DNA from: Neisseria shayeganii 871
GTDB taxonomy: Bacteria; Pseudomonadota; Gammaproteobacteria; Burkholderiales; Neisseriaceae
Direction of reading: 5' to 3'
DNA: 12,902 nucleotides
Assembly: GCF_000226875.1 (NCBI RefSeq)
Contig: NZ_JH164926.1
Span: 990,340-1,003,241 of the forward strand
The translations under genes and the position numbers were made by a program. The first letter of the stretch is position 1. The number at the start of each line of letters is the position of its first letter. The notes under the pieces were generated by a model. That model saw nothing but the letters and a program-made list of their open reading frames with translations. It was not told the origin of the DNA and searched no databases. This document shows positions 11,158 to 12,902 of this stretch, piece after piece.

Positions 11158-12210
11158 ATGCCCGCTATGCAAGCCGAACAACTTTTCCGCACCCTACCCG
11201 CCGGCCAGCCGCTCGACATCATCGGCGACGTCCACGGCGAAATCGACGCCCTGCTTTCCCTGCTGCACCACTTGGGTTATCGAACCGACGGCAGCCACCC
11301 GCACAACCGGCTGCCGGTATTTGTCGGCGACCTCTGCGACCGAGGCCCCGACAGCCCTGCTGTTTTGGCGCTGGTTGAACAATGGATGGCCAACGGCCGC
11401 GCTCAAGCCGTGCTCGGCAACCACGAAATCAACCTCATCACCCACGACCCGAAAGACGGTTCCGGCTGGTATTTCCCCGAACGGGCCGAACGCGATGCCC
11501 GCCAATACGCTCCCTGGCGGCACCACCCCGAACCGGACAAAACCGCTTTGGCCGAACGGTTGGCACAATGGCCGCTGGTTCTGCTGCGAGACGACATCCG
11601 CATCGTTCACGCCGCCTGGCTGCCCGACGCCCTTGACGACATCCGCGCCAATCTGCATCAAGCCGACACCCTGCCCGGCCTCTACCGCTTCTTCGAGCAA
11701 CGTATGGAAGAGGAAGCCAAACAAGCCGATTGGTATGCAGGCTACCTGAAAGAGCAAGAAACCCATGCCGCCCAGATAGAGCAGCCCGATGCCGAACTGC
11801 CTTTTCTGCCCGGCACCGCCCAATACGACCTCCACCGCAACGGCAGCAACCCCATCCGCAGCCTGGTCAGCGGCATCGAAACCGCGGTGAATGCCCCTTT
11901 CTACGCCAACGGCCGCTGGCGCTTCACCACCCGCCTGCCTTGGTGGCAAACCTACCACGGCCCCACCGCCGTTGCTTTCGGCCACTATTGGCGCCGCTGG
12001 CCCAACCTCGGCCAAAACCGCCTGTTTGACGAAGCCGCCGACAGCCCGCTCGGCACCAGCCGCAACGCCTACTGCGTGGACTACGCCGTCGGCGCCCGCT
12101 GGCGCAGCCGCCGCCACGGCGGCGATCCGCAGGCGTACCGCCTCGCCGCCCTGCGCTGGCCGGAAAAAACGCTGCTTTTCGATAACGGCGAATGTGCCGC
12201 TTTACGCTGA
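11158..12210 (+). CDS. Calcineurin-like (PPP-type) metallophosphatase
   Basis: The 350-residue protein has the full set of binuclear metal motifs: GDVHGE with Asp24 and His26, GDLCDRGPDS with Asp58 and Asp61, GNHE with Asn88 and His89, His151 in RIVHAAW and His276 in GHYW. These belong to the PPP branch, which includes protein phosphatases and ApaH-type hydrolases. The substrate cannot be told from sequence. The protein is longer than ApaH (about 270-280), with an inserted region rich in Glu, Gln and His (about 175-230) that carries an exact DUS. The start is 11158, or Met4 at 11167. No Shine-Dalgarno is visible and the start sits directly after the cytochrome terminator, so expression may depend on read-through. 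The TSUP gene follows after 52 bp and may share its transcript. Confidence 0.88.
   Translation: MPAMQAEQLFRTLPAGQPLDIIGDVHGEIDALLSLLHHLGYRTDGSHPHNRLPVFVGDLCDRGPDSPAVLALVEQWMANGRAQAVLGNHEINLITHDPKDGSGWYFPERAERDARQYAPWRHHPEPDKTALAERLAQWPLVLLRDDIRIVHAAWLPDALDDIRANLHQADTLPGLYRFFEQRMEEEAKQADWYAGYLKEQETHAAQIEQPDAELPFLPGTAQYDLHRNGSNPIRSLVSGIETAVNAPFYANGRWRFTTRLPWWQTYHGPTAVAFGHYWRRWPNLGQNRLFDEAADSPLGTSRNAYCVDYAVGARWRSRRHGGDPQAYRLAALRWPEKTLLFDNGECAALR
11739..11750 (+). repeat. Exact DNA uptake sequence inside the metallophosphatase gene
   Basis: AGGCTACCTGAA is read in the same phase as the copy inside laz and also encodes GYLK (within AGYLKE). It lies in the inserted, poorly constrained part of the protein. 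Confidence 0.85.
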
Positions 12211-12262
12211 ACCAAGGCATCTCGTCTCCCCATCCTCCGCCTGCTCCCCAACGCCGAATACG

Positions 12263-12880
12263 ATGACCGACTTCACCTTTTGGCACTATCTGGCCATTTT
12301 CCTGCTCGGCATTGCCGCCAGCATCATCAACATCATGGCAGCCGGCGGCTCCAACCTGACCCTGCCGATGATGATGGCTTTCGGTGTCCCGCCCGACATC
12401 GCCAACGGCTCCAACCGGGTCGGTATTTTCCTGCAATCGCTTACCGGCCTGCGCGGTTTTGCCAAGGCGGGCAAAATGCCCACCGCCGATTTGCGCGGCA
12501 TCCTGCTGCCCACCCTGGCCGGCGGCCTGCTCGGCTCCCTGTTGGCCGCCTTCCTGCCCAACAGCCTACTGAAGCCGCTGCTGTTGGGCGCCATGTTGGC
12601 GGTCGCCACCCTGATGGCGGTCAAACCCAATCTGCTGCTGGCGGGAGAAGGCCGCCACGCCAAGACGGTGCGCGAAACCCCGAGAGCCGCCGCTTGGCTA
12701 TTTGCCGCCGGCGTGTACGGCGGATTTGTGCAGGCAGGCGTTGGCTTTCTGATGCTGCCCATTTTGGTCGGCCTGCTGCATTACGATCTCGTACGCGGCA
12801 ATGCGCTGAAAATTGCCTGCACCCTCGGCTTTACCTCGGTTGCCTTGGCCGTGTTTCTGGCTAGAGCTGTTTCGATTTAA
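12263..12880 (+). CDS. TauE/SafE (TSUP) family permease, apparently C-terminally truncated
   Basis: TSUP proteins are inner-membrane transporters of sulfur-containing or organic anions; the substrate here is unknown. The 205-residue product shows about six hydrophobic segments. The family's two repeat signatures are present: AAGGSNLTLPMMMAFGVPP (26-44), with NGSNRVGIFLQ after it, and GGFVQAGVGFLMLPIL (153-168) with RGNALKIACT. Relatives are usually about 250 residues and continue with one or two more helices. Here the frame stops soon after AVFLARAVSI, and the DNA turns abruptly AT-rich from about 12863. It is therefore probably truncated by an insertion or a frameshift near the window edge. 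The ATG at 12263 fits the family N-terminus, though no Shine-Dalgarno is seen. It lies 52 bp after the metallophosphatase gene. Confidence 0.75.
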   Translation: MTDFTFWHYLAIFLLGIAASIINIMAAGGSNLTLPMMMAFGVPPDIANGSNRVGIFLQSLTGLRGFAKAGKMPTADLRGILLPTLAGGLLGSLLAAFLPNSLLKPLLLGAMLAVATLMAVKPNLLLAGEGRHAKTVRETPRAAAWLFAAGVYGGFVQAGVGFLMLPILVGLLHYDLVRGNALKIACTLGFTSVALAVFLARAVSI

Positions 12881-12902
12881 TTAATTACATACCCAGCCGA
12901 TC

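Noticed and set aside
1..12902. CRISPR array or phage genes
   Set aside because: No regularly spaced repeats with unique spacers and no phage-like proteins were seen; the repeats present are DUS and the two MITE-like elements.

Overview
The window looks like chromosomal DNA of a Neisseriaceae bacterium, most likely Eikenella or a close relative. The strongest clue is a repeated 12-mer, AGGCTACCTGAA (reverse complement TTCAGGTAGCCT). It occurs 11 times exactly and about 4 more times with one mismatch, and it matches the Eikenella dialect of the DNA uptake sequence (DUS). A lipid-modified azurin (Laz), a membrane-anchored di-heme cytochrome c5 and a GC-rich codon bias agree with this. The genus call is an inference from the DUS and gene content.

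Left part (1-2340, minus strand). Three secreted or periplasmic proteins share one roughly 115-residue domain with four conserved cysteines (DCDxxCSDID and Cx4C). The upstream gene has three copies and the two downstream genes have one copy each. I recognise no named function; the domain resembles a PPC-like beta-sandwich.

Middle part (2341-9336, plus strand). The genes are hisC (histidinol-phosphate aminotransferase), lgt (prolipoprotein diacylglyceryl transferase), aceA (isocitrate lyase), laz (azurin lipoprotein), msrC (free methionine-R-sulfoxide reductase) and a pcm-like methyltransferase. Each looks like its own transcription unit, closed by a terminator that is often a head-to-head DUS pair. 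hisC has a 160-base leader full of competing hairpins. laz has a clear sigma70-type promoter and a strong 5'-UTR hairpin. Lgt is the enzyme that would lipidate Laz.

Right part (9337-12902). This holds a single-domain rhodanese, a tRNA-Arg(CCG) on the minus strand, the di-heme cytochrome c5 gene, a PPP-type metallophosphatase and a TauE/SafE-family permease. The permease ends about 50 residues early at an abrupt AT-rich junction near the window edge.

Two related non-coding, MITE-like elements (4947-5128 and 9421-9563) share imperfect terminal inverted repeats starting GAGACCTTTGC. Each is flanked by a 5-bp direct repeat (AGCCT or AGGCT), and in both cases that is the same five bases of a DUS. 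The elements therefore appear to have inserted into the same point of the uptake sequence, in opposite orientations relative to it. This, the four-cysteine domain cluster and the hisC leader are the most interesting parts of the window.
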